This document shows, piece by piece, positions 37,191 to 62,179 of a stretch of DNA of 64,000 bases. Under the pieces are notes generated by a model. That model ran no database searches. It was not told where the DNA came from and saw only the letters and a list, made by a program, of their open reading frames with translations. How positions within the stretch are numbered: position 1 is the first letter of the stretch; each line of letters begins with the position of its first letter. The position numbers were made by a program, and so were the translations under genes. This DNA is from Amyelois transitella (lineage: Eukaryota > Arthropoda > Insecta > Lepidoptera > Pyralidae). Location: assembly GCF_032362555.1 (NCBI RefSeq), contig NC_083522.1, forward strand, positions 4,318,001 to 4,382,000. The letters run 5' to 3'.

Positions 37191-37205
37191 TTTAACTAGA
37201 ATAAA
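37191..37205 (-). other. Candidate self-primed primer-binding site
   Basis: In element orientation, TTTATTCTAGTTAAA begins one base inside the 5' LTR, where a primer-binding site should be. It lacks the TGG expected of a site for a tRNA 3' CCA end. It is a perfect 15-nt complement of LTR positions 37239-37253. The mRNA 5' end could therefore fold back as primer, as in Tf1 of fission yeast. This is inferred from complementarity alone. Confidence 0.6.
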
Positions 37206-37206
37206 T

Positions 37207-37317
37207 TGTAATAATAATGCAAAACCAAATGTATTGGTTTTATTCTAGTTAAAACACAACTATGACAGTAACAATAAAGACAAGATTATTTTTTAAAATA
37301 TCATAGATAACATGTCA
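37207..37317 (-). repeat. 5' LTR (111 bp)
   Basis: Identical by eye to the 3' LTR. It should carry the promoter. In element orientation the AT-rich stretch near LTR positions 20-32 could act as TATA box, with transcription starting near positions 50-65. The segment at positions 65-79 (37239-37253 on the plus strand) pairs with the leader just downstream. Confidence 0.95.
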
Positions 37318-37322
37318 ATCTA
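37318..37322. repeat. Target-site duplication, right copy (ATCTA)
   Basis: Exact match of 33423-33427, next to the outer edge of the 5' LTR. Confidence 0.9.
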
Positions 37323-37798
37323 CTTTTGTTAATATACTCTTATTTTTAAAAACAAAGGAAAAGATACCTTGTAAAGTTAATTAGAGTACCCGAAACCAAA
37401 GAGCTTGCATGAAAAGAGCTATGAATGTGGATGAAACGAAAGAAGTTTGCAGGGATCTCTGCCTAAAGCGTGATATAGATAAATTGTATTATATAGAGGG
37501 TAGTGTAAGAACTTTTTATTTGATGAAATAGGGCTTGCAGCTTTAGTAAAGAGGCAAATTGCAAAATGAGAAGACATCTATTTTCCCGCTGCATCATCAA
37601 TGTACTGAAAGTAACAGTGACAACTGGCAATAATTGATATGTCAATGTCAAACGAAACGTAAAACTGGCGGGCGGGCTTGATTTGCTACTTGTTTGCTAT
37701 GCTACATATTTTTTATTTTATTGAAAATTATTATTACCTACAGACAAATTATCGTTCAAAATAATTATTCATTGCTTATTGTTTTAAGTTATTTTTAA
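37323..37798. promoter_or_regulatory. FIRRM upstream region
   Basis: The 476 bases between the retrotransposon and the FIRRM start codon. About 37385-37560 holds a worn interspersed repeat related to the one at 38515-38740 (shared blocks GAGTACCC, TGTGGATGAA and GCAGGGAT). The FIRRM promoter is most likely in the last 200 bases; no TATA box can be assigned. The new element sits about 480 bases from the start codon. Confidence 0.45.
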
Positions 37799-40700
37799 AT
37801 GGACACCATGATGAGCAATCTTCTAAATACCACGAAAACAGCTCTCTGCAGTAATGTTCAGGAAGAAGTAAATAAAGCAAACTTTTTTAACTTCTTTACT
37901 AAACTTTTAGAAGACTGCAGTTTGTGTGTTTCCCAGGTAAGTTTTGTTTAAATAAACTTTTTTCAGAATTGACTTTAAAAACATTGGCCTTGATTGATTT
38001 TACAACATTCGGGGAAGGAAGTCTATACGCCAAGACTACAGTTATGAATAAGAGTAATCTGATTTCCTGCAGTGAATAAGAAGAAATGTATATTACCGTT
38101 TACTTCGTTTGCTGTAAAATTTTAGTGAAAATGCTGGCCCTTTGTAAAAAAATCCTATTTCAGTACTATAATTATCAGGTATCAGGCTAACAATGACTTT
38201 TAAAAAAATATTGTATTTGTTTGATATTTACTAACTAAACTATGAGGCATTATTTTGATCATAATTTTTTACAGAGTTTAGATTCTGCGGTGGATTTGCT
38301 ATGTGAAAACAATTTCAACACAAACAGATTAATAGAGTACATTGAAGACACTGTATGTCTGTTGCGTCTCATGTGTAACTACATCAAAAATGTTGTGGAA
38401 TTAATTTCGTTGTATTGTTGTACCTTGACGTCATTTCCAATTACAACAGCACAAATATTGGTTACTGTTTTTAAACATTGTAAGGAAAGGTAGGTTAAAC
38501 TTCTGCAGCTTTAAATTTATTTGATGAAGTAGGGCCTTAACCTTTACCTTTTGCCAAAACCAACACGTATGATAGACATACATGCTGGTTTGGCAAAAGG
38601 TCATTTCAAGAGTACCCAAAACTGACGAGCTTGACTGAAGAGTTATGATTGTGGATGAAGCTAAAAAAGTATGCAGGGATTGTGGCAAGTGGAAAGATGT
38701 AGTCTCTGCCCACCACTCTGAGAAAGAAAAATGTTTATTTTATGTACATGCAATGTTACCTGCAGTACATAATTTATCCTTACTGTTATGTTTATTTGTC
38801 TGAATTCTCTTATATGTCATAATTAGTCTTATTTATAGCATCATACTAATAAAAGAAGAAAACAATTAGTGCTAGTGAAGTTGTTTTATTTATTTATGTT
38901 TAATTTTACAGCGAGCACATCTATGGAGGTAACTTGGTAAAAGTTGGCAAGCAACTGAAGGATCTGTTTCGAACATGCCATGAGCTACAGTTAACATATC
39001 TGATGGTAATGGAAAAGCATTTCCTGTTTGATGTGTCTAAAAAAGATGAACAACAGATTCTACTGAAAGGTAATATTTTTCATATAATTTGTTTATTGAA
39101 CAATTTTATGCAATTTTAATTTATGCATTGCATTATAATATTCGACACCTTGAAATATATAAAAAAATTGATTTTGTTTTAAAAATTTGAATTGTCTTGT
39201 TGTTGTTTTTTAAAAAAAAAACTATACATAAATAGTTTCCAAAAAAATGCTTCTATTGTAATGAATTATAATGATTGTCTTAATTTTTTTTTCAGCGCTA
39301 CAAATTAATTTGGAGATAGGCGAAATTGTTCAAGGTTTAGATGTAAAGACATTGGCGGAACAATGGAAGGCTTACACTACCATGTGTGAAAAACATGTGA
39401 CATATTTAATGGATACAAATGTATACAGTGAATGCACACAAATTTTGTGCAGCATGATCAAGAGTAACATTAAGAATTCTTTGGAGGTATGAAAGATAGA
39501 CTATTAGAAATAAGTGTACTGCAAAGAATAACATTCAAGTATAAAGTAGTACTTTGACATACTTGTTCAAAGTACCTACACAAATGTTGTCATATGTTTA
39601 AGGGTCAATGTATGAACTTTTTCTTATATCAATTTTATTACAGGTGGGTCTAGATGAAAAAGTAGTGATAAGATCTCTTAAAGTCACCACTTTCGTTATT
39701 AAAATACTATTGAAAGTCACAAATATTTTTAGGAATGTCACGATTAATAAACATGATGATGTTGTGGAAACATTGATTGATATATACTTGTAAGTTCAAA
39801 TGTTTTTTAATATAATTTTAATATTATTTCACATAATTAATTTCAGCAGAAAGAAGCCTGCATGTCTCAACTCAATAAGACTTAAAGAACTATTGGCTCT
39901 GTCTACCCCATTAGGGATAAAGACGTTATATATTTTACAGAAGAACTACTATGTTATAAAACAAACTATATAATTTATTAACATTTTTACATTTATCATT
40001 CTCATGTTGGGGAGTAGCACTTCTCTTCGTTCGTTCTTCCGTTTCGCCTACTACCACAATCAGATCAAAACATAAATTGATTATATTGTCTTTGATCAGA
40101 TTTGTAATCCGTGTGGTTCCCGGCACTATTACAAAAAAGAATAGGACCACTCCATCTCTTTCCCATGGATGTCGTAAAAGGCGACTAAGGGATAGGCTTA
40201 TTAACTTAGGATTCCTCTTTTAGGCGATGGGCTAGCAACCTGTCACTATTTGAATCTCGGTTCTATCATTAAGCCAAATAGCTGAACGTGGCCATTCAGT
40301 CTTTTCAAGACTGTTGGCTCTGTCTACCCCGCAAGGGATATAGACGTGATCATATGTATGTATGTATGTATGTATGTAAACAGAGAGTACAGATAGTACT
40401 ATTATAATTAGGTGAAAGTCCACTTGATATTAACCAAATTTAATTCTTTCAGAAATAACGAAGCTTATTTGACATTGCAACAGAGATCACCGCAGCTTAT
40501 TAATATGTTTCAAGCAAATGTGTTGAGTCCTACAAATCTTTTGCTGAGTGAACTTTTGCAAAACGAATCATTTGCCAATGTAAGAGACCATGTTTATATC
40601 ACATTACTTGGAAAAAAGTTTGTTTTAAATATTTTTCGCCTGGTTTCTGGCACTTAGTATAGAACCACTCCATATGTTTCACATAGATGTAGTATAAGGC

Positions 40701-43700
40701 GACTAAGGGATAGGCTTAAAAACATGAGATTCTTCTTGTAGGCGATGGACTAGCAACCAGTCATATGAATCTTTATTCCATCATAAAGCCATACAGCTGA
40801 ACTTGGCTTTTCAGGGCTAGGCTCTGTCTACTTCGCAAGGGATAAAGACGTGACTATTTGTATGCATGTATGTATTATATATTTTAACATAGGCACTTAA
40901 TAATTAGGTGAAAGTCCACCCATTGTGTTTTAGAAATGGTATTTTTATTATTAATTAAATTTTCAGTGTCTTCACCTTTATGATGTGGCTGACATAAGAA
41001 AAGATGATAAACTACTTGGATTTATAATTCTCATGACAACTGTTATGAAACACATCTTACGCGATGAGGAAAAGTCAAAAGTTTCGTCGCAAAACCTTCT
41101 TAGATGTGTCTTAGATTGTGTACCTTACTGTAAGATATTTTTTTTAATGATTGTTATAAATGAAGAAGTGAGTTTTTTTGTCCATTTTTCACGTCAAAAC
41201 CACTGAATCGATTTTGATTTTTTTTCATATATACTCGTACATATAGTGTGGATTACGGAGGAGAAAGTAGGATCACGCGGTCGGAACCGCATGCAAAAGC
41301 TAGTCTCACATAAAGTAAGTGATGAAAAATTCAAAAAATTCAAATTCAATATCATATTTTTAAAATTCATTTGAATGTGGTAAATTATTCATTTGTAGCG
41401 TTTTGTTAATGTTAACTGTCTAAACATAAATAATAAGAACCTCCTTTTTTGAAGTCGGTTGAAAATAGATTATTGTTTTTAGGTCACATTTGGTTCAGCA
41501 TGCCATTGAAATTCGACGGCGAATCATTGAACAGTGAAGCTACGTACGGTTTGTATGAACACCTTCTCACTCACACGGCAGCTGTCTCGCTCACACTGGA
41601 TTACGAGGAAATGTGTGCTTTGGAAAATATTATGTGCGAGAGTTTACTTGCCACTGATTGTTGGCGAGGGTTGTTTGCGTCAAACCTATGGGTTTTGGTG
41701 GCTAGGTAAGTTTAAGGTAATATTTTATTCTCCCCTATGAGACATTTCTCTTTATTGTATTTAACTGTAATACAGAACAAAAGAATTATCCTCAGTTTTG
41801 ATTTGTTGTGTGACGTTAGTAAGTCAGCGTAATTTATTTGGAATTCCTACTCATATTAAAATTAGTATATATATTACTTCTTTGTATTAGTAAATGCTCT
41901 TAGTTATTATTACAATTTATCACTGGTACAGTGGGCTCAGAAGATAGCCGAGACACCTCGCCTTGATTGGTGTATAAGAGGTGGCCCAGGTGTGTACTGA
42001 GCTGTGTGTACTACCCGTTTGGCCTCTAGCCCGTCAAGGGACTTTACATTGATTGTCTCTCTTTGTTGTTTTCCAGAATGAGCTGTCAACCTTTTATACT
42101 ATCCCAATTAGTTTATCTGTGTGGGATGTATCAGAAACTTGAGAACCATTGCTTGTTTGCAAACTCTCCACAGCATATATACCTAAGCTCAACAATTACT
42201 AGACTTTTTGAACTGTTAGACAAGGACCATAAGACAAAATTGTTAAGGCATTTCAGCCCTCTCTGTGATGAGGCAAATATAAGTTTGTGGATAGCCTTGA
42301 GAGTAAACAATGTTCCTTGGGAGTATAAATCCAAATTCGAGGAAGAAGTTATTGAAGAATGTAAACTGGCAATAGATAAGTTCTGTTCTTCGAATGCAAA
42401 CAGTTCGGATATAAGGAGCTTGGTGAGTTTTGTGCATGCACTACACAAACATATATGCAATATGCATGACATATAGACATATCATTCATGGATTTTTGGA
42501 TTTTCCCCCTAGCTAGAGTGAAATCTCAGGAAAAAGCTATTTACTAAAAAATTACTCACATGCCCGGTATTAGTTTCTTAACTAATCTAAACTTAAACCA
42601 GCGAATCTTATTAAAATAGTTAATTATTATTAATAATTTTTCATTCAGTTTTATTATTCCTGCGAAAATAAACGGCGTAAGACAGAATCGTTTGGAGATT
42701 ATGTCTAGAGTACAGTAATGAACAGCTGAACCATCTTTTCGAAAGTATTGGCTCTGTTTATCCCATAAGCAATAAAGACGCGATGTATGTACGTGTACGT
42801 GAAGAAAATTCTGTTGTGATGACAATATTTTTTTTTTATTACAGATCAAAATTATAAATTTACTCGCGACATTCTCAATAACCGCTGATAAAATGGATGA
42901 ATACGTAATAAAAGCTTGGATAAAAGTTTGCCTCAAGAATAACATTAGTATATCAAAAGGAGACTTCGACAAAAGTACTATTTGGTTTCTGGAATATGTT
43001 CAGGCGATTACTGAATTAACAAATTCTTTGAGAAATAAACTATTTGCAAATCCTACTAATTTAATGAAGGTAATTATCTAAGTTCTCCTTACCTAATGGT
43101 AATGATAAGAATAAATGATTTGACTTCCTCTTCTTGTTTTAAGTTTGAAGGTTTTAAAAGCAGAATTTCATAATTTTGGAGCTTTTTTTTTATAGAAGAA
43201 TAACTTTATACAATCCATTTTAACTGTGCTGTCTCTATATAGAAAAAATCCAGTGCTGGTTATAGTTCTCTTATAAAATTCACATCTTGGCCAGTTGAAA
43301 CTATTTTTACTTTTATTTTTATATTTCAATTTTAGATTTTGCATGTGATGTTGACACTAATACAAAACGGAAATACTGAACTCAGGTTGTATCTAATTGA
43401 ACCTGTTTGCAAATATGCGATTTTACATAAACCAGAGAGCAAAAATGCAGTGGAGTCAATGGTATCCGACGCTTTTCTTATATTATTTCAGTCAGATGTT
43501 ATAGTCAAGGGCAAGTTGCTCATAAAGTTGAATAAGTATAAACGTGATGTTAAAATGGATAAAATAATATCTCAGACTGTGAATCAAGACAATATATTTC
43601 GAAAATCTTGGAATAGCTTCAAAGAAAAACTGCAAGCACCCATTGAAAGACATGTAAAAAATGAGCAATTAGAAATGACAATGGAATATCATTATAGTCA

Positions 43701-44016
43701 CAGATGCCTAGATAAGGAGTCGGAATTGATAAGTTTTAAGAAAGACTTAGATTTCAATAATTCAAATTTGGTTCAGCTGGAAAGAAAATCTAGCGAGAAT
43801 TTTGATTTCGTCGATGTAGAAGAAATATTTGAGCATGATAGTGAATCCGAGCCTTCAAGAAAGAAAATTAAATATAATAATGATGCGAATGATATTGTAT
43901 GTAGACTTGAAAATGACACAATGTTGTTGTATAAAATCAAAGAAAATGTTTTTGATGCCGATACCAAACGGAGATTAAAAACTATATGCGAAAAGTTAAA
44001 AAATATAGTTGAATGA
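37799..44016 (+). CDS. FIRRM: FIRRM (C1orf112) homologue, 11 exons, 870 aa
   Basis: FIRRM binds and stabilises the AAA ATPase FIGNL1; together they dismantle RAD51 filaments in homologous recombination and interstrand crosslink repair in the nucleus. Exons: 37799-37936, 38275-38489, 38912-39069, 39296-39486, 39644-39789, 40453-40579, 40967-41129, 41483-41705, 42077-42422, 42845-43069, 43336-44016. Borders are GT-AG, phases agree, and the sum of 2,613 nt gives 870 aa (human about 853). Recognisable segments are FKHCKERSEHIYGG, LLATDCWRGLFA and LLRHFSPLCDEAN, which recall human HCKNSESVYSG, LLAMDAWCFLA and FIQKFSPKEAENL, plus a basic-helical end, RLKTICEKLKNIVE. The protein is an all-helical repeat protein with no enzymatic motif. 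An in-frame TAA directly before the ATG (37796-37798) fixes the start. No canonical AATAAA is close to the stop; candidates are ATTAAA near 44139 and AATAAA at 44235-44240. Confidence 0.88.
38515..38740. repeat. Interspersed repeat with imperfect hairpin in FIRRM intron 2
   Basis: 38546-38601 forms an imperfect inverted repeat (arms around ACCTTTTGCCAAA and TTTGGCAAAAGGT). It is followed by a block ending GGCAAGTGGAAAGATGTAGTCTCTGCC. Related blocks occur at 37385-37560 and, inverted, at about 32700-32835. Family not named. Confidence 0.5.
40109..40378 (+). repeat. TATG-tailed SINE, most complete copy
   Basis: Starts CCGTGTGGTTCCCGGCAC, contains CCATGGATGTCGTAAAAGGC and ACTGTTGGCTCTGTCTACCC, and ends in (TATG)n at about 40353-40377. 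I recognise it as a very abundant repeat in noctuid and related moth genomes. Lies in FIRRM intron 5 (39790-40452), just after a shorter piece of the same family at about 39884-39930. Confidence 0.75.
40642..40876 (+). repeat. TATG-tailed SINE, diverged copy
   Basis: The same order of blocks as the copy at 40109-40378 (GGCGACTAAGGGATAGGCTT, GGCGATGGACTAGCAACC, GGCTCTGTCTAC) with many substitutions, ending TGTATGCATGTATGTATT. Lies in FIRRM intron 6 (40580-40966). Confidence 0.7.
42722..42800 (+). repeat. TATG-tailed SINE, 3' fragment
   Basis: Carries the CGAAAGTATTGGCTCTGTTT block and an AAAGACGCGATGTATGTACG tail. Lies in FIRRM intron 9 (42423-42844). Confidence 0.5.
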
Positions 44017-46788
44017 TATCTTTACTTTGATGTTTTATTTTAAATCATTACAAATATATTAATATTTTTTACCTGTAAAGAGTGTAAAACCTGTTTTGTC
44101 TCTGATTATTTATTTTAGTTACAAATATTGAATTGAATATTAAAAATGGTTTGGGTTCATATGGAATGAAACAAGATGTATTTCACATTTATATTTATTT
44201 GTGTTAAAAAAATCTTTACAAATAAGTGAAATATAATAAAATCGAAGATATAATTATACGTATAGCCGATATTACACTGTCATACACATATAATGACCAA
44301 GAGAAGGATTGAGAGATCAAAAGGACGTCAGCTTTTCAAAGGATGATAAGTGTATGCCAGTGCATATTTTTCCGAAATAAGATTGTCAAGATAACCACAA
44401 ATCGGTATACTTCGCAAACTACTCCGTGACTAAATTTATATTTTGTGACGTAAAAATGCAAATATTTAGGCACCTTATGAATAGGTTTAAAAGTATTTGT
44501 GCGATATAGTTGCATTTTGTTTTGCCTCCCATTGTACAAAAATCTACCATGTCACAATCTTTCAAAATACTTATTGTAATCATCGAATTGGAATGATAAG
44601 AATCGGTGAATATTGAGTCAGTATAGCGTTAAATGTGTAATCAATCATTAATACCAACATTCTAATATCATCCATAACCATAATCAAAGCTACGATCATT
44701 TCTATATACAGGTGATGAAACATATCGACTTACAAACTGCAAATCGTTATTTTTAATATTACAATCAAAAGCTTACATCAACGACTACTTAAGTGTTCTG
44801 AGGATGACCTAATGAGTGAAAGATTTCAAAATAGTTTTAAGCACCGGGTTGGAAATAATATTGCACATGTCTTACAATAACCTTTTCGATATGTGCATTA
44901 AATCAATTGAAAATATTTAATGTCGTATGAATATGTTATTAATATATAAATACACTAACTCTATAATGTTAGGATACAAAACCTACACATTGAAAAATAC
45001 TTATTTACTTAGGCCAATTACGTCTTACTTTATAAGATAAGATATTGTTGGTTAATATGACAGTACATCGTGGCAACGCTAATTCCACTTAAACTAAAAG
45101 TCTTGGCACAAATAAAATATCAGATTTGAATTCGCACATGTTGCATTATAATGAGGGTTCATTGTTGAGCAGGATAACGTATCTTACCGAAACAAAATTC
45201 AATACACGAGTTAAAATAATAAAATTACAAAATAAATATTATGACTCGCTTCTCATTATATATCTAGAAAAGCTTACCTTGTTTTAAATTATATAAATAA
45301 AAATCTAACTACCCTCAGAACAGTTAAAATGTATATAAAACTCAGTTCTTTATTAGGATTATTTGGCATCTATCACCAATCAATGTCTACTTTTATGGTA
45401 TACGAAGGTGAAATACCTAATCATAATATCGCCTCTTTAAATAAAATCCATTCAAGTCGTGCTCTAGGCACGTTTTCCCTGCCGAACCTAAATTTCCTCC
45501 TTACACGCACACTATCGCGCTTGGCTCACTCGCGAACTTAAGCCGACCTTCCACCCGCTACTACACCACAGCGCCACTTGCACTCCAATGTGATGCGACT
45601 TCAAACCAATGTCTTTTAGTAATGTAACTAACAGCCTCTAATTTCAACTCCAAGCATTTCTTGTTTGTCGGATAAAATAATTTACTTTTTGCAAATTTAA
45701 ATGCGGTCGTGACAATAGGGGCGCCAAAAATATGGACGCGTATCAAAGCCAAATAGTACTGATATGCTTAGTTTATTGCATTGAAAATATAAACAATGAA
45801 GCGATGTAATTTTAGAAGCGGCTCATCGAACCCACGTCATTCACGATTTATATCAACGATCACCCAAGAGGCTTATTCAACACTTGTAGAACTGTAAGTT
45901 AACCTATGGTACGCTAAATACATTTAGAAAATCGTAGACAGTCTAACTAAACTTATTACCGATCGAAGTGTAATAAAATTACGTCTACATGATCGACACA
46001 CATCTCAAACTTATATCGGAACGTTCATCTCGTGTATGTAAAGTACTTTCGAGAATTTGAAACAATGTTTACTTTAAAATTGTACAGGTTTGAGACCTGT
46101 CGCGATCTTACATGACATGACAGATATAACCTATTGGCCCTCTCTGCTCACAAGTAATTTCTTATATCCAGTCGGTAATTTCTTTTTGCGGAAAGTTAGA
46201 ATACATGTAGTATGACGAAAAACCGCTGCTAGGGTTGGGAATGTTGAAATAAGTTGGTCACCAGCACACTTTCATAGGAGTCAGGGCACCAGCCGAAACG
46301 AAACTAAGTCTCACAAATTTTTAGTACAGAATTTCAGAGACTTGGGTTCGTTTTTACAAAACATATGATATGACGGTAGCACTATCAGGGGAGGACCGTT
46401 ATTTTAAACAGCGAAATATGTTTCGGACAATAGGTCATATTATTTTAGGACTATATTTGAACTTCGCTCACTGGGTCATTTACTTCCGTAAACGGGCCAG
46501 TGGCCGAAATTATTTCAATAGTCAATCAGCAAACTATTAAACTGATATCAACAATCACAATTTTATGTGAGAAACACTGAGAAACTACGGTCCTCACCGC
46601 TACTTGTTTTACAGACATATCAAAAACTGGCAGTGGCGATGTAATGGGCGAGGTGATATACGGACAGCCGGGTTATTCCCGAACATTGACGAGTCATGTG
46701 TCTGATCTGTTTTAGTGCCTCTTGATTAATGGAGAAAGTGTTAAGATAAGACACATGTTTTGTCAACGATCGTAAATATACCAGTAGT
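44017..46788. other. 2.8-kb non-coding stretch between FIRRM and the 46789 exon
   Basis: It begins with the FIRRM 3' UTR. No reading frame of interest is present on either strand and no repeat I recognise. The minus strand has AATAAA hexamers near its far end (TTTATT on the plus strand near 44109). The stretch could therefore be a long 3' UTR of the minus-strand exon at 46789-47160, converging on FIRRM. That is a guess from layout. Confidence 0.4.
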
Positions 46789-47160
46789 TCAGGGCGCGCG
46801 GTAGTTGGCAGCGAGCGGCGCGTGCCTCTGGCCGGCGTGGTGGTGGCACAGCTGCCTCGATGTGCGCACCTGCGGGATCTGCGCCAGGCTCGCCGTGTGC
46901 TGCATCTGCCCGATATTGTGCGGCATTTGGCCCAAGTTGTGCGGCAATTGGCCCAAGTTGTGCGGCAATTGGCCCAAATTGAGCGGCATTTGGCCGAGAT
47001 TGTGTGGCATTTGCCCGAGATGCTGCAACGGAACGCCGGGCAGCTGCATCTGCGCGATACTCGCCTGGTGGGCGGCGAGCTGGTGCATCTGCAGGTGTTG
47101 CATCGAAGCGCTGCTGTGCAGCATTTGCAGCTCCGGCGGCATGTGGTACAGCCCTGGCGT
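46789..47160 (-). CDS. Candidate terminal coding exon, Gln/His/Met-rich with heptapeptide repeats; gene unknown
   Basis: On the minus strand a good acceptor (pyrimidine-rich tract then CTACAG) ends at 47161. An open frame then runs to TGA at 46789-46791, giving about 123 residues rich in Met, Gln, His and Leu, beginning TPGLYHMPPELQ. About 46906-47030 is a 21-bp tandem repeat encoding variants of LGQMPHN, LGQLPHN and IGQMQHT. GC content is far above the surroundings and like the Src42A exons. All three minus frames are open over most of the stretch because of base composition, so the frame is not certain. I do not recognise the protein. It could be the last exon of a gene whose other exons lie to the right, overlapping Src42A, or a non-coding GC-rich repeat. 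Confidence 0.35.
   Translation of the reverse strand, partial: TPGLYHMPPELQMLHSSASMQHLQMHQLAAHQASIAQMQLPGVPLQHLGQMPHNLGQMPLNLGQLPHNLGQLPHNLGQMPHNIGQMQHTASLAQIPQVRTSRQLCHHHAGQRHAPLAANYRAP
46906..47030. repeat. 21-bp tandem repeat, about six units
   Basis: Units of the type GGCCCAAGTTGTGCGGCAATT repeat with variation; two neighbouring units are nearly identical. The 21-base period keeps every reading frame open as a heptad repeat, so openness of frames here is weak evidence of coding. Confidence 0.85.
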
Positions 47161-47831
47161 CTGTAGCGAAAAGAAAACTTCGTCAAAATATATACAAGGA
47201 AAGAGCAGAATTAAGGAATGTACTTAAGATAGAATTTCTGGTATATTTTTTTTTTCAGAGATGAACATTTACGTGAATAAATAAATCAATTCAATAAAAT
47301 TATTTGTGTAATTACATAGGAAATATTAAAATCTTAAGAGATGACATGTGCGGTTTTAACAAATCTAACTAGATGATCGTCATTAGTTAGTGAAACCACA
47401 AATTACAATTCTTTTCTGAATATTAAGAGGAATGTAATTACGTCGTTAATTGTCATTTTTTCACCTCGTTTATTGCAATAATATTCGAGTTAACACTTAA
47501 CTATAAAAATGCTATTTCTAATATTCACGATAATTGTTTTTAATAGCCCAACCACAAGAATCGTAATAATATAAGACTATAGAATTAGTATGTACTGGTG
47601 AATGTGACATCGCATAATGATATTTTGCATCTCAGATCAGAGATTATTTTGAAAGCTTTACAATGTGCCGTATGCACATATCATCTATACGTTATTTGAA
47701 GTATAATGTGGCGTTGCCATTGTCTAATAATATTCCAGAATTTAATCAGGCAAAAGTTTTATATAAACGTTACAATTCTGAAAAAACCTTAATGAACCTT
47801 TTGAATCACACTAAGAAGTGAATATTGCGAT

Positions 47832-47875
47832 TGTTGGCTCTGTCTAGTCTGTAAGCTATATTAAAGACGTGATAC
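47832..47875 (+). repeat. TATG-tailed SINE, short fragment
   Basis: Contains TTGTTGGCTCTGTCTAG and AAAGACGTGATAC, the 3' end of the SINE family, directly before the Helitron-like repeat. Confidence 0.45.
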
Positions 47876-47876
47876 A

Positions 47877-48173
47877 TCCTAATATTATAAATGCGAAAGT
47901 AAGCTTGTTTGTTTTCTGTTCACGCGATATCTATTGTACTAATCTTGAATTGACTCTGGAGAAGGACATAGTGTACTTTCAACCCGGCGAAATACCTGTA
48001 TTTTTATGTAGGAACAAAATTATAAACGTTATTAAACATTAAAACCTTCCTCTTGAATCAGTCTACCTGTTACAAAAAATCGCATCAAAATCCGTTGCGT
48101 AATTTTAAAAATTTAAGCATACAGACAAACAGACTAAAATAGCGACTTTGTTTTATACTGTGTAGTGATATAT
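47877..48173 (-). mobile_element. Helitron-like repeat in the Src42A 3' UTR region
   Basis: Read on the minus strand it begins ATCACTACACAGTATAAAAC and ends CGCATTTATAATATTAGGA. Its first about 130 bases match 7795-7925 in the MDN1 intron in inverted orientation. Its edge is only about 67 bases past the Src42A stop codon, so it probably lies in the transcribed 3' UTR. Confidence 0.55.
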
Positions 48174-48239
48174 ATTTGCGTGTAGTGTACTAACATGGTG
48201 TTCGTGCGCGTGTCGGTGGGGCGGCAGGGAGGGCCGGGC

Positions 48240-62179
<13,940 letters not shown>

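Larger units (their letters stand above)
33428..37317 (-). mobile_element. Complete Ty3/Gypsy-type LTR retrotransposon, 3,890 bp
   Basis: The element has 111-bp LTRs with TG...CA ends, identical by eye, a 5-bp ATCTA target duplication and a single intact gag-pol ORF on the minus strand. The domain order Gag, protease, RT, RNase H, integrase is that of Metaviridae (Ty3/Gypsy). There is no env gene. The LTRs are very short for the group, though short LTRs are known, for example in the mag element of Bombyx. I cannot assign the clade by eye. Identical LTRs and an open ORF point to a recent, possibly still active insertion. It landed between the divergent MDN1 and FIRRM genes. Confidence 0.95.

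Noticed and set aside
33428-37317. An endogenous retrovirus with an envelope gene
   Set aside because: No third ORF exists. The gag-pol frame ends on the 3' LTR itself, leaving no room for env.
40353-40378. Repeated TATG units as a possible CRISPR-like or origin-like array
   Set aside because: It is the microsatellite tail of a SINE. The genome is clearly eukaryotic, with spliced genes.
46805-47227. Plus-strand ORFs of 114-140 codons over the 21-bp repeat
   Set aside because: The GC-rich 21-bp tandem repeat keeps all six frames open. The Cys/Trp-rich translation looks like no known protein and there is no support for transcription on this strand.
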